DNA from: Paenibacillus sp.
GTDB taxonomy: Bacteria; Bacillota; Bacilli; Paenibacillales; NBRC-103111
DNA: 64,000 bases
Assembly: GCA_031180825.1 (NCBI GenBank)
Contig: JAPSLM010000002.1
Location: 248,001 to 312,000 of the forward strand
Reading direction: 5' to 3'
The position numbers were made by a program, and so were the translations under genes. Under the pieces are notes generated by a model. The model was not told the origin of the DNA. It ran no database searches and saw nothing but the letters and a program-made list of their open reading frames with translations. Below are positions 8,790-16,814 of the stretch, in pieces. Within the stretch, counting starts at the first letter, position 1. Each line of letters starts with the position of its first letter.

Positions 8790-9440
8790 TTGGACGATTT
8801 TATATTGTTTATGGTCTTTTCGATAATGGAAACAATGGCGATGTATTATTTGATGTTCCGCTTGTTCAAATTCGATATGTCACCGGTTTCGATTGTATTT
8901 GCGAGTGCGGTAGCGTCGTTTATTTCGTATACGAATCGAAATGTATATGAGATTCAATCTTTAGATGTTCTTGTACAAATTTTTCTTATGTTCATGTTTG
9001 TGTGGTTGCTATTCAAAACGCATATTTTCTATGCTGCCATTATGACATGTACGGTTTATGTGGGATATGTTATATTGCAAATTACATATTATTTCCTTTT
9101 AAATGGAGTCGGCCTTTTTGACTCGCGTCTACCGATTTCGAGCGCTGTCGGAACATACTTGCTTCAAATTATCACGGCGTGTACCACCTTCTTATTGGGA
9201 TTGTGGGTCAAAAGAAATCGCAAGGGATTCGACTTTGTTCCCCACTCCCCGTACGAAGTCGTTAAAATGAATAAAATTAACATCGTATTTTTAGGTTTGA
9301 ATTTATTGTCGGTTTCTACGTTGTCCCTCTTATACTTAACGAATCAGATCATCCAGCTTTTTTATTTGCCTTTTGCTTTAGTTCTAATCATGTACTTCAT
9401 CTTATATTTTGCCTATAAAAAGGATCGCACTAATGATTAA
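8790..9440 (+). CDS. polytopic membrane protein, kinase-less AgrC-like sensor candidate
   Basis: A 216-residue protein made almost wholly of six or seven hydrophobic helices that ends a few residues after the last helix (FAYKKDRTND). The layout resembles the sensor half of AgrC-type histidine kinases, but no HisKA or ATPase domain follows. The start is a TTG at 8790 behind GGGAGCG; no ATG fits better. Its last codons overlap agrB by 8 bases, so the two are translationally coupled. The receptor role is inferred from gene order only; it could instead help process or export the peptide. Confidence 0.6.
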   Translation: MDDFILFMVFSIMETMAMYYLMFRLFKFDMSPVSIVFASAVASFISYTNRNVYEIQSLDVLVQIFLMFMFVWLLFKTHIFYAAIMTCTVYVGYVILQITYYFLLNGVGLFDSRLPISSAVGTYLLQIITACTTFLLGLWVKRNRKGFDFVPHSPYEVVKMNKINIVFLGLNLLSVSTLSLLYLTNQIIQLFYLPFALVLIMYFILYFAYKKDRTND

Positions 9441-9954
9441 ACGGCCGTCACGAACTATCGCAGTCTGGTTAAAAAAGGCCAACCCGGAGGAAACCGCGAG
9501 CATTGAAGTCATGGAGTACGCTTTAAGTATTTTAATCAATACCTCATTGATTATTATTATCTCGTTGGGGATCGGATATAGCACGGGGAAGTACGGCGAA
9601 ACCGCTCTAGCTTTGTTTAGTTTTATCTTGCTGAGATTTTTTTCCGGGGGGGTACACATCAGGTCCAGTTTCGGATGTATGGTGACAACCATCGTGTTGT
9701 GCTCAACGATTCCCCGTCTTCCTGCATTGAGTAAGGCGGAAATGATAATGTTTACTTTGATTTGTATTTTATTATTGTTATGGTTTGCACCTCAAGTGGA
9801 TAGCGAAGCCGGCTTCAATCCTGAATTGAAACGTTTATTTAAAATCGTCTCAATATGCATCGTCAGCTCTAATTTTATATTTTGGTCTTCGATTATCTCT
9901 GTCTCTTTTCTAATTCAGTGTTTGACCCTCATTCCTATAAAAGGAGATAAATAA
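9433..9954 (+). CDS. agrB: AgrB-family peptide-processing membrane endopeptidase
   Basis: A 173-residue membrane protein of the accessory gene regulator B family, which cuts the C-terminal tail from AgrD and forms the thiolactone or lactone. The catalytic pair is visible as His75 and Cys82 in SGGVHIRSSFGC, with the family's usual six-residue spacing. Hydrophobic helices follow. I start at the ATG at 9433, behind AAAAAGGA, because it overlaps the upstream gene tightly; a start at 9409 would lengthen it by 8 residues. AgrD follows after 2 bases. Confidence 0.9.
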   Translation: MIKRPSRTIAVWLKKANPEETASIEVMEYALSILINTSLIIIISLGIGYSTGKYGETALALFSFILLRFFSGGVHIRSSFGCMVTTIVLCSTIPRLPALSKAEMIMFTLICILLLLWFAPQVDSEAGFNPELKRLFKIVSICIVSSNFIFWSSIISVSFLIQCLTLIPIKGDK

Positions 9955-9956
9955 GC

Positions 9957-10088
9957 ATGAAGAAACGGATAGCCAAAAGGGTTTCAAATCTATTATATGC
10001 TTGCGCTATGTTTTTCGCCGTTACTTTGAAGCCTGCTTTGTTCAGTCCCAAAGCCCCGAAAGAATTGATGGACAAAAATAAGGATTAG
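9957..10088 (+). CDS. agrD: AgrD-like cyclic peptide autoinducer precursor
   Basis: A 43-residue peptide directly after agrB with a strong AAGGAGAT site. It has the three AgrD parts: a basic amphipathic leader (MKKRIAKRVSNLLYACAMFF), a short central segment (AVTLKPALF), and a charged tail with the conserved proline region (SPKAPKELMDKNKD). Aligned on the PKxPxxL tail, the expected ring residue is not Cys or Ser. The only Cys is residue 16 in the leader, and the nearest hydroxyl residue is Thr23. Identity as AgrD is well supported by context; the mature product is uncertain. Confidence 0.82.
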   Translation: MKKRIAKRVSNLLYACAMFFAVTLKPALFSPKAPKELMDKNKD

Positions 10089-10106
10089 TTTGGAGTTGGA
10101 TTTACA

Positions 10107-10457
10107 ATGCGAGTGCTCCGGGAGGACGGTTCGGGTTACGAACTTGACGACGATGAGATCGTTTTTTTCACTACTCATAATAATGTCATCAGCGTACATA
10201 CCCTCACGGAACGATTTATCGTTCCGACGACGCTCGACCAGCTGAGCAAAGCGTATCAAGATTTGTCGTTCGATAAGGTGGATCGATCTTATAGCGTAAG
10301 AATGGACCGGATCGCAGGTTACCATGCCGTACGCAAGGCGGTTTATTTTGAGGAGGAAACGACGGATAGCACAAAATACACTCCCGTTTCCGAGCCTAAT
10401 ATGAAAAAAGTGTTAAAGCATCTTGGAAAAGAAAAAAGACCAACCTTGAAAGGCTAG
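10107..10457 (+). CDS. small LytTR-domain DNA-binding protein
   Basis: A 116-residue protein whose first 95 residues fit a LytTR DNA-binding domain (VLREDGSGYELDDDEIVFF at the N terminus, then the strand region with THNNVISVHT, and RSYSVRMDRIAGY). There is no receiver domain, so it cannot be phosphorylated like AgrA. It is fourth in the agr-like operon, 18 bases after agrD. Its stop codon overlaps the stop of the convergent LytTR gene. It is presumably the transcriptional output or a modulator of the locus. Confidence 0.75.
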   Translation: MRVLREDGSGYELDDDEIVFFTTHNNVISVHTLTERFIVPTTLDQLSKAYQDLSFDKVDRSYSVRMDRIAGYHAVRKAVYFEEETTDSTKYTPVSEPNMKKVLKHLGKEKRPTLKG

Positions 10458-10466
10458 TCTTTTTTG
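10432..10466. terminator. bidirectional terminator between convergent LytTR genes
   Basis: An A-rich run and AAGAC pair with GTCTTTTTT, with an inner CCTT/AAGG stem. Because T runs occur on both strands, the hairpin can serve both genes, and it lies inside their overlapping 3' ends. Confidence 0.8.
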
Positions 10467-10855
10467 GGCAGTGCTCCATGGATCGATTGACATCGGTTAT
10501 GGTTGATACGTTTATGAACGAGGTCTTGCAGCAGATGCATAAACATCCAGCTGATGGAAGCGAACTTGCTTTGCTCTGTCGGGATATCGTCAAAATAGGC
10601 CTTCAAATGGTGTCCTACCCCTTTCACCTTCGACATATTCACGACATTGGAGCCATCGAGCTGCCAGAAGTCTTCGATATGGTTTTCCAGATCGTCCAAA
10701 TCGGAGATCGCCCGGTATTCTCCATGCAAGGTATGAAAAATCAGTCTTCCGGACTTATCCTTTTCGGTATAAAGAACATCGCTTTGGAGATCGATAACGG
10801 CGAGTCTGCTTTCTCCCGTTGGCAAAGTTTGAATAACCGACATGGGCGATTTCAT
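10454..10855 (-). CDS. second small LytTR-domain protein
   Basis: A 133-residue protein, chosen from the ATG at 10855 behind AAAAGGAGAG; a longer frame to 10915 lacks a site. The central part (FHTLHGEYRAISDLDDLENH, then FWQLDGSNVVNMSKVKGV) fits a LytTR-type DNA-binding fold. There is no receiver domain. It converges on the agr-like operon and overlaps its last stop codon. The upstream region contains a perfect palindrome ATGGTTAACCAT at 10904-10915 that may be an operator. Function is inferred from fold and place only. Confidence 0.62.
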   Translation of the reverse strand: MKSPMSVIQTLPTGESRLAVIDLQSDVLYTEKDKSGRLIFHTLHGEYRAISDLDDLENHIEDFWQLDGSNVVNMSKVKGVGHHLKAYFDDIPTEQSKFASISWMFMHLLQDLVHKRINHNRCQSIHGALPKKD

Positions 10856-11022
10856 GAGGCTCTCCTTTTGTGTACTTTTTAACAAAAAATAGGCTCCTAA
10901 ATTATGGTTAACCATGGAATTGTTACTAGAAATAATAACACGAATTTAGTAATAATTTTACATGGGTTTAAAATTTAAATCATCTATTGACAAAATAACC
11001 CAAAGCTATCTATAAAATTCCG

Positions 11023-11077
11023 TTGACGAACAGGTAGGCTAGAAGGTAAAATAGACATAAATTTAAACGTTTAAATT
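11023..11077 (+). promoter_or_regulatory. promoter and LacI-type operator
   Basis: TTGACG (11023-11028) and TAAAAT (11047-11052) are 18 bases apart. A perfect 18-base palindrome AATTTAAACGTTTAAATT spans 11060-11077 with the central CG typical of LacI-family operators. It covers the expected start point, so autorepression of the regulator and the hydrolase behind it is likely. Confidence 0.75.
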
Positions 11078-11102
11078 ATGTTAAAGAATTGGAGTGCCGG
11101 TT

Positions 11103-12167
11103 ATGAGCAAAAAGCGCCAAATCACGATCGTGGATCTGGCAGAGGCTGCCGGCGTATCGATTGCTACGGTGTCGAATGTGCTGAATCGACGGAATGTGCC
11201 GATGTCGGCCGAGACGATTCGGAAGGTGGAAGCGGCGGCAGAGCTTCTCGGCTACCGCCGCAACGTGATGGCAGCCAGTCTCAGCAGCAAAAAGTCCTAC
11301 GAGCTGGGGATGCTTGTGCCAAGCTTCGGCGGGTATTACGGGCGCTTTGCCGAAGAGATGCAGCGTACCGCTCATCAGTACGGGTATCATCTGTCGGTAT
11401 TTTCGGCGGCGGGCTTCGATCCGGAGATCGAGAAGCGTCACTTGGACGTGCTGCTGCAGCGCAGGGTAGACGGCTTGTTCTGTCACGGATTGGCTATGTC
11501 TCAGGAAGCTACCAGACAGATCGTATCGGATGGTACCCCTTTGGTCCTGTTTAACGCATGGGGGTGGCCAAGAGATATTGCGGCCGGCGCGGTCAATCTC
11601 GATTTTCTGGAAGGCTGCGATGCGATTGTGCGGCATTTGTACGAGCAAGGCAGCCGGAAGATGGTTTACTTGGCGAAAGCAAAATCGCTTGGAACGGACC
11701 GCCAGCGCCGGATCGGATTCCGCAACGGGCTGGATCGGCTTCCGGAATCGATTCCTTCCGCGATCGTGGAGATGGATGACGGGATCACGATGGATGAAGC
11801 GGTGGAACAGGTTCTCGCTTTTTCCGACGGGGTACGGCCGATCGGGGTGATGGGATTCGACGACAATGTGGCGTTGGCGTTCATATTTGCCGTGCTGCGC
11901 CATGGATACAAGGTTCCGCAGGACGTGCAGATTGTCGGGGTCAATAACGACCCGTTCACCTCTGTCTGCTATCCGTCGATGACGACGATGAATATTCCTT
12001 ACGACAAGCAGGCCCGGCTGGCCATCCGTTTAATGCTGGAGCAGCTCGGGGAGAGCGATGCTATGGTACGGATCGATGGAAATGCCGACCGCGTCGAGAT
12101 TACCGATGCGCACGAGGTTCGCGTTCCGATGCAGCTTGTCCCGCGCATGTCCACCCAGTCCGTTTGA
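11103..12167 (+). CDS. LacI-family transcriptional regulator
   Basis: A 354-residue LacI/GalR repressor. Residues 5-55 hold the helix-turn-helix and hinge (IVDLAEAAGVSIATVSNVLN, then VMAASLSSKKS). Residues 65-350 form the sugar-binding domain. The ATG at 11103 stands 8 bases behind GGAG; the GTG at 11094 overlaps that site. It lies 58 bases ahead of the glucuronyl hydrolase gene, so an unsaturated uronate oligosaccharide is the likely inducer. This is inferred from the neighbour. Confidence 0.92.
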   Translation: MSKKRQITIVDLAEAAGVSIATVSNVLNRRNVPMSAETIRKVEAAAELLGYRRNVMAASLSSKKSYELGMLVPSFGGYYGRFAEEMQRTAHQYGYHLSVFSAAGFDPEIEKRHLDVLLQRRVDGLFCHGLAMSQEATRQIVSDGTPLVLFNAWGWPRDIAAGAVNLDFLEGCDAIVRHLYEQGSRKMVYLAKAKSLGTDRQRRIGFRNGLDRLPESIPSAIVEMDDGITMDEAVEQVLAFSDGVRPIGVMGFDDNVALAFIFAVLRHGYKVPQDVQIVGVNNDPFTSVCYPSMTTMNIPYDKQARLAIRLMLEQLGESDAMVRIDGNADRVEITDAHEVRVPMQLVPRMSTQSV

Positions 12168-12225
12168 CGGCGGCCCGGCCCCCGGGTCCTACATAGACGA
12201 CAACCAGAAAAGGAGCTTGATCCTC

Positions 12226-13359
12226 ATGAGTTTATGGCAAAAAGCGATTGAAGACGCGGTTCAAAAAACAAAAGCCAATATCGGCAAATTCGGCGGCCTG
12301 TTTCCCCATGTCAGCGAGAACGGCAAATACATTTTGAACGATAATTGCGATTGGACCGAAGGCTTCTGGTCCGGGATGCTGTGGCTTTGCTACGAGCATA
12401 CCAAGGACGAGGCGTTCCGCGAAGCGGCGGTCGGGACGGTCGAGAGCTTCAAGAAACGGCTCGAGGCCCATCGGGTGCTGGACCATCACGATATCGGGTT
12501 CTTGTACTCGCTGTCGGCCAAAGCGCAGTGGATTATCGAGCGGGACCCGGCTGCCAAGCAGCTGGCGCTGGAAGCAGCCGATGTGATGATGCGGCGTTGG
12601 CGTCCGAAAGGCCAATACATTCAAGCATGGGGACCGGAAGGCGACCCGGAGAACGGCGGACGCATCATCATCGACTGCATGATGAACCTGCCCTTGCTGT
12701 ATTGGGCTTACGAGCAAACGGGGAACAAGGCGTACTTGGACGTAGCGGTTACGCACGCCGACAAATCGCGGCGTTTCTTAGTACGCGGGGACGACTCGTC
12801 TTTCCATACGTTTTACTTCGATCAAGAAACGGGCGAGTCGCTTCGCGGGGGGACGCATCAAGGCTACCGGGACGGCTCCACCTGGACCCGGGGACAAGCT
12901 TGGGGGATTTACGGGTTCGCCTTGTCTTACCGCTATACGAAAAATCCGCTGTATCTCGAAACGTCACGCCGTATGGCGCGGTATTTCCTGGAGCGGCTGC
13001 CGGAAGACGACGTGGTATATTGGGATTTCGATGCGCCGGTTACTCCGGAGACGAAACGCGACAGCTCCGCATCCGCGATTGCATCGGCCGGGCTGATTGA
13101 GCTTCTGTCTCATTTGGACGCAGGGGATGCCGACCGGACTTTCCTGGAGGATGGGCTGCACCGCTCGATGAAGTCGCTGGTCGAGAATTACTCGACGATC
13201 GAACAACCGGATGCGGAAGGACTGCTGGAGCACGGGTCGTACAGCGTGCGCGGCGGGGCGGCGCCGGACGATTATATGATTTGGGGCGATTACTACTATC
13301 TCGAAGCGCTGCTCCGGTTGGAAAAAGGCATCACGGGTTATTGGTACGAAAGAAGCTAG
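12226..13359 (+). CDS. ugl: unsaturated glucuronyl hydrolase (GH88)
   Basis: A 377-residue cytoplasmic enzyme, the same length as the well-studied Bacillus sp. GL1 enzyme as I recall it. It removes the 4,5-unsaturated uronic acid left at the non-reducing end by polysaccharide lyases. The two essential aspartates are visible as Asp89 in LDHHDIGF and Asp150 in GRIIIDCMMN; substrate-site features WGPEGDPENGG and GGTHQG are intact. AAAGGAG precedes the ATG. No lyase or transporter stands beside it, so it probably serves a distant uptake locus. Confidence 0.95.
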   Translation: MSLWQKAIEDAVQKTKANIGKFGGLFPHVSENGKYILNDNCDWTEGFWSGMLWLCYEHTKDEAFREAAVGTVESFKKRLEAHRVLDHHDIGFLYSLSAKAQWIIERDPAAKQLALEAADVMMRRWRPKGQYIQAWGPEGDPENGGRIIIDCMMNLPLLYWAYEQTGNKAYLDVAVTHADKSRRFLVRGDDSSFHTFYFDQETGESLRGGTHQGYRDGSTWTRGQAWGIYGFALSYRYTKNPLYLETSRRMARYFLERLPEDDVVYWDFDAPVTPETKRDSSASAIASAGLIELLSHLDAGDADRTFLEDGLHRSMKSLVENYSTIEQPDAEGLLEHGSYSVRGGAAPDDYMIWGDYYYLEALLRLEKGITGYWYERS

Positions 13360-13369
13360 AATGAATGGG

Positions 13370-13418
13370 AAACTCCCTTACGAACCGATCCGCATAGGAT
13401 GGCGTAAGGGAGTTTTTG
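13370..13418 (+). terminator. terminator after ugl
   Basis: AAACTCCCTTACG (13370-13382) pairs perfectly with CGTAAGGGAGTTT (13403-13415), followed by more T. It separates ugl from the convergent cation efflux gene. Confidence 0.92.
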
Positions 13419-14396
13419 TCAGTTTTGCAATGGCTTTATGAAGGGGCGCTGCTTCGCTTGTTTGTGACGTAAAAATTGCTTGCCGTACTCGCCGTGCGGA
13501 TGAATGTTGACGTGCTCCGTTTGGATGGTGGAGTGCTCGATACCGTATTTTTCCTTGAGCGTCTCATTGATGGCGAGAATGATGCAAAACGGTTGAATCT
13601 TGTCGTCGATAAACACGTGGGCTGTCAGCGAGTAATGGTCGGTCGATACGGCCCACAGGTGCATTTCATGCACATCCTCGACGCCTTCGACGTCACGGAT
13701 CGACTGGCGGATCTCGTCCAAGTCGTAACGTGCGGGCACCGATTCCATAAGAATCAGGTACGATTCCTTGATGATTTTAGCGCCGCCGGCAAATATGATG
13801 CCGCCGATCACCATACTGATGAGCGGATCGAACCATTTCAAGCCGGTAAAATAAATGATGACAGCCGAGACGATAACTCCGATCGAGCTGAGCAAATCGC
13901 CGATAAAGTGCCATAAGGCGCTTTGGACGTTCAGGTTCTCTTCTTCCTTCATGCTGCGGCTGAGCACAAGGGTGAGCACCAGATTGACGACGAGGCCGAT
14001 GGACGCGATGATCAGCATCAGCTTCAAGTCGATTTCTTCCGGGGTAATGAACCTGCGGATGCCTTCGACGAAGATGCCTGCGGCAATAATGGCCAAGGCC
14101 AGTCCGTTCAGGAAGGAGGCGATGATTTCGAAGCGCAGGTACCCGAACGTAAACCGTGCATTCGGCGGCCGGGTAGCCAAATAGATGGCAATCATGCTGA
14201 GCCCCAGAGCGATAACGTCGGAGATCATATGAGCCGAATCGGAAAGCAGGGCCAACGAGTTCGACAGCAGGCCTCCGATAATTTCGACGATCGTAAAGAA
14301 GGCGGTCAAAATGAGCGTAACCCAGAGCGTCTTCTTGGACCGGCTTTGTTCCTTGACATGATGAAGATGATGAAAATCGTAATGATCATCTTGCAT
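13419..14396 (-). CDS. cation diffusion facilitator family efflux protein
   Basis: A 325-residue CDF protein that exports divalent metal (Zn, Mn, Co or Cd) in exchange for protons. The metal-site pattern of helices II and V is seen as SDSAHMISD and WHFIGDLLSS. Six hydrophobic helices are followed by a cytoplasmic ferredoxin-like domain from about residue 215 (DEIRQSIRDVEGVEDVHEMH). The N terminus is His-rich. The ATG at 14396 is behind GAAAGGA; an upstream in-frame start would add 16 residues. Helix V shows His where Zn exporters usually do. Confidence 0.9.
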   Translation of the reverse strand: MQDDHYDFHHLHHVKEQSRSKKTLWVTLILTAFFTIVEIIGGLLSNSLALLSDSAHMISDVIALGLSMIAIYLATRPPNARFTFGYLRFEIIASFLNGLALAIIAAGIFVEGIRRFITPEEIDLKLMLIIASIGLVVNLVLTLVLSRSMKEEENLNVQSALWHFIGDLLSSIGVIVSAVIIYFTGLKWFDPLISMVIGGIIFAGGAKIIKESYLILMESVPARYDLDEIRQSIRDVEGVEDVHEMHLWAVSTDHYSLTAHVFIDDKIQPFCIILAINETLKEKYGIEHSTIQTEHVNIHPHGEYGKQFLRHKQAKQRPFIKPLQN

Positions 14397-14624
14397 GGGT
14401 ACACCGTCCTTTCGAGCTGCTGTATGTAACGGATTATACGTCAAGTTCTGAATTTTGGCAAATACTTTAATTGAGATCGTTTATCATCGGTTTTATGGGC
14501 TTATTCTTCATTTTTGAGAAGTTTTATCTCTTTTTTGATAACTTTTCTCAATGGACTGAAAGCGATTATCGTTTTCGCTTGTTGGCAGCGATTACAATTT
14601 TGTTACATAAATGAAATATTCCTG
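14397..14624. other. intergenic region upstream of the cation efflux gene
   Basis: No gene seen. The region is AT-rich and holds two imperfect symmetric stretches. One runs from about 14513 to 14549 (TGAGAAG with CTTTTCTCA). The other has arms AAGCGA (14559-14564) and TCGCTT (14575-14580). They lie where a metal-responsive regulator could bind, but I cannot assign one. Confidence 0.3.
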
Positions 14625-14699
14625 TTACGTAATTAACATGTTGGGGGTGTAATATAATAGGCAAGACCCCCTTTTTAATATATAGACCTTTTGAAGACT

Positions 14700-14726
14700 C
14701 GCCCCGTTGGCGGGTCTCTTTTTTTG
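14700..14726 (+). repeat. 27-base direct repeat, copy 1 (terminator-like)
   Basis: A 27-base segment, identical to 17488-17514, contains CGCC-CCGTT-GGCG followed by GTCTC and seven T. It reads as a short plus-strand terminator. The two copies flank the decayed integrative element. Confidence 0.85.
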
Positions 14727-14742
14727 TCTGGGGGCGGGAAAG

Positions 14743-14761
14743 CCTTGATATATAAGGGTTT
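14743..14761. repeat. candidate attachment-site repeat, left
   Basis: CCTTGATATATAAGGGTTT matches 17432-17450 with one mismatch. The core CCTT...AAGG is itself symmetric. It lies just beyond the catalytic end of the integrase, where attL would be expected. Confidence 0.5.
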
Positions 14762-15468
14762 TTAGGGGCGTGGAATGGCGAAAATCGTTATTGGGGACGA
14801 ATGGGGACGCCGGAGCAAAACGATCGAATTGGTGGGCAATTTGTTTCTTTTTCTTTTTAGTTACATGGACATAAATTTTAGCAGTAATCCTGGAGTCAGA
14901 ATGGCGTAAACGCTCTTGAATGGACTTTATATCTTCTCCTGCTTCAAAGAGAAGTGAACCTGAGGTATGCCGTAGATCATGCAATCGTATTTGTCTCAAA
15001 CCGCTTTTCTTAAGAAATTTGTTCAGCGATTCGTGGGTGTCCCTGGGTAAAGAGGTTCGCCAAATTCTCTGTGAAAAATATATTCATTTTCTCCGCCGCA
15101 CCATAAAGTACCTCGGTGCTCCTTTTCTCATTCCATATCTGGCGGTAAACTTTCAATTCATTCATGTAGCATTCAGGCATATCGATCTCATCTTCAGAAT
15201 CATTTTTTGTTGTGTCTACAATCTTAGATACAGAGATCGCTTTTATTTATGCTGATGGTGTTCTCTTCAAAATTCAGATCTGACCACTGGACCGCAATAA
15301 ATTCGCCTCGACGAAACCCACCGATCAAGCAGCCAAGAAAGTACAGACGCCATTTGAGAGGCTCTTTATCCAGAGTATCAATTAATAACTGGGCTTCTTC
15401 ATCGTTATAAAACTTTGCTTTATTTTTCTCCGCCGTTGGTTTTACGACATCCATTGGGTTTGACGGGA

Positions 15469-15684
15469 TCATCTTCCACTCACATCAGTCGTTTGGCCGA
15501 GAAGAAAATCTGTGGATACCCCTAGAATCAGCGCGATTTGGTTCAATTTCTCACTTGGTGGAACGCTTTTATCTCTTTCATAGCTTGAAAAGTTTGCTTC
15601 AGTCATGTTTAACTTTTCCGCCAGTTGTTTCTGAGTGTAGCCTCTTAAACGTCGAACTTTTCTTATTCTTAACCCTAATGACAT
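15469..15684 (-). CDS. Xre-family helix-turn-helix repressor
   Basis: A 71-residue Cro/CI-type DNA-binding protein with one helix-turn-helix (TQKQLAEKLNMTEANFSSYE, residues about 18-37) and the usual tail (KLNQIALILGVSTDFLLG). Such proteins control phage or integrative-element genes. It overlaps the truncated integrase by 4 bases, suggesting the sequence between was deleted and the C terminus may be altered. The ATG is at 15684 with a weak GGAGGC site. Confidence 0.82.
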   Translation of the reverse strand: MSLGLRIRKVRRLRGYTQKQLAEKLNMTEANFSSYERDKSVPPSEKLNQIALILGVSTDFLLGQTTDVSGR

Positions 15685-15978
15685 AACTTGTTTGCCTCCA
15701 CAAATATTGTTTGTTAAAAAGGCACTTGCTCAAATTTGGGTGGCAAACACAGCAAGAACAGGCCGATTATATCCATTGGCTGGCGAACGAGCTGCGAAGG
15801 CGTCGGGGCAGCCGACGACATACAGTTTTGACAAATTAACTGGAGAATCGACTTAATTTGCACAGGATAATGCAGCTTTTCTGCCAGATAATCAAAAATG
15901 CGAATGTAAATGGAATATATTGTACAATAAGTATTGTTCAAGGTTTTTGAACAAAATTTTTTTAAAGGAGCGATTGCT
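15685..15978. other. regulatory region between Xre and secreted protein
   Basis: No convincing gene. A TACAAT box at 15923-15928 could serve the secreted protein gene. Just downstream is a perfect inverted repeat TTGTTCA (15934-15940) / TGAACAA (15948-15954), a candidate repressor operator. Confidence 0.4.
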
Positions 15979-16287
15979 ATGAAAAAAATTGCATCCTTGG
16001 CTTTACTAACGGCTTTATCTGTAGTCTCTATTTCTTCTGCTTCTGCATCTAGCGTGGAACAAATTCAACCCCGTGAAGTTAGTCCCAACGTAGTTGCACA
16101 AGATAAGGAAAGATGCATGTATAAGGAAAACGTGACAAGACTTTATTCTAAAAAAAGCGATATTAAAGAAACTATTGATTACGTAGAGGGTGGATGTTAT
16201 GGCACATTGACTAAGGTTAATGTGGAACCGCATGATTTTTTAGGTTGGATTGCCACCTATGAGGGATGGCTTTATTACGCGGACTAA
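15979..16287 (+). CDS. small secreted protein, unknown function
   Basis: A 102-residue protein from an ATG with a strong AAAGGAG site. Residues 1-25 are a signal peptide (two Lys, hydrophobic core, ASA-type cleavage site), so it is exported. The mature part has two cysteines (near residues 49 and 75) that could form a disulfide, and ends with aromatic residues (WIATYEGWLYYAD). No family recognised. It lies within the mobile-element remnant and is followed by its own terminator. Confidence 0.72.
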   Translation: MKKIASLALLTALSVVSISSASASSVEQIQPREVSPNVVAQDKERCMYKENVTRLYSKKSDIKETIDYVEGGCYGTLTKVNVEPHDFLGWIATYEGWLYYAD

Positions 16288-16327
16288 TTATTAAATCCTA
16301 TGGCAAACAAGCAATAACTATAAGCCC

Positions 16328-16367
16328 AAATCCCCCACACTAGCTTCGGCCGGTGGGGGGATTTTTT
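16328..16367 (+). terminator. terminator after the secreted protein gene
   Basis: ATCCCCCAC (16330-16338) pairs with GTGGGGGGAT (16353-16362) followed by TTTTT. Confidence 0.9.
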
Positions 16368-16489
16368 AATATACCTATTAAGGGCGTCGTCTAATCTCTG
16401 ACTGGCTGAGACGACTTCGGCTGATTGCTCGTCCCCATTGAATCGAAGACCTTACTCACGGTAATCCCACTGCGTCAAAGCCTGGATAG

Positions 16490-16657
16490 CTATTTTAGTT
16501 TCCGTACTCCCAGGATCGCCGCGGCAAGCTCGAATCCGTAGCTCACGCCCTCGGCATATTTTCGGCCAGTTTCGACCTGCTGGATCAGCGCTTCATAGCC
16601 CCAAAATTTTTGAAGCTCCTTAGAATCGTCGCTCAACTTCCGCAACAACTCTTCCAT
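16490..16657 (-). CDS. small protein, unknown
   Basis: A 55-residue frame from the ATG at 16657 behind AAGAGGG; an upstream ATG at 16693 would give 67 residues. It is mostly charged helix, then ends with a short hydrophobic stretch (FELAAAILGVRKLK). It is last of three small minus-strand genes in the mobile-element remnant. No family recognised. Confidence 0.45.
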   Translation of the reverse strand: MEELLRKLSDDSKELQKFWGYEALIQQVETGRKYAEGVSYGFELAAAILGVRKLK

Positions 16658-16696
16658 GGTTTCCCTCTTGTCATTGAGGCCCTTTGGGGCCATCCA

Positions 16697-16783
16697 CTAT
16701 TTCCGTTTCCGTAAAGCCTGAATAAGGCCAATAACTGAGAGGACTAAAACCGGAACCCAAACGATCCAAAAGAGTTTATCCAT
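16697..16783 (-). CDS. 28-residue single-helix membrane peptide
   Basis: The peptide begins MDKLFWIVWVPVLVL and ends IQALRKRK, a single membrane helix with a basic tail. A GGAGGG site precedes the ATG at a good distance. It sits between two other small minus-strand genes, with the third starting a few bases after its stop. The combination resembles small membrane proteins of phage modules; function unknown. Confidence 0.5.
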   Translation of the reverse strand: MDKLFWIVWVPVLVLSVIGLIQALRKRK

Positions 16784-16814
16784 GGCTTATCCCTCCATTT
16801 ATTTTAATCTTGCT

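Larger units (their letters stand above)
14625..15472 (-). pseudogene. tyrosine integrase, truncated and frameshifted
   Basis: Two open pieces read as one phage integrase. The first (15224-15472) carries the first catalytic Arg region (GGFRRGEFIAVQW). The second (14625-14999) carries HDLRHTSGSLLFEAG, RLRHSDSRI and the tyrosine segment AKIYVHV. Between them the homologous reading continues in a third frame (ISVSKIVDTTKN to RIAEQIS), so at least two frameshifts are present. The N-terminal arm-binding and SAM-like parts are missing, and the piece overlaps the end of the Xre gene. The last residues run through the att-like repeat. Confidence 0.85.

Noticed and set aside
15714-15941. Minus-strand frame of 75 codons ahead of the secreted protein
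   Set aside because: No ribosome binding site, no family, and it would cover the promoter region of the next gene.
16380-16430. Possible small RNA or CRISPR-like repeat (GTCGTCT ... AGACGAC)
   Set aside because: Only one weak 7-base inverted repeat; no repeated spacer pattern.
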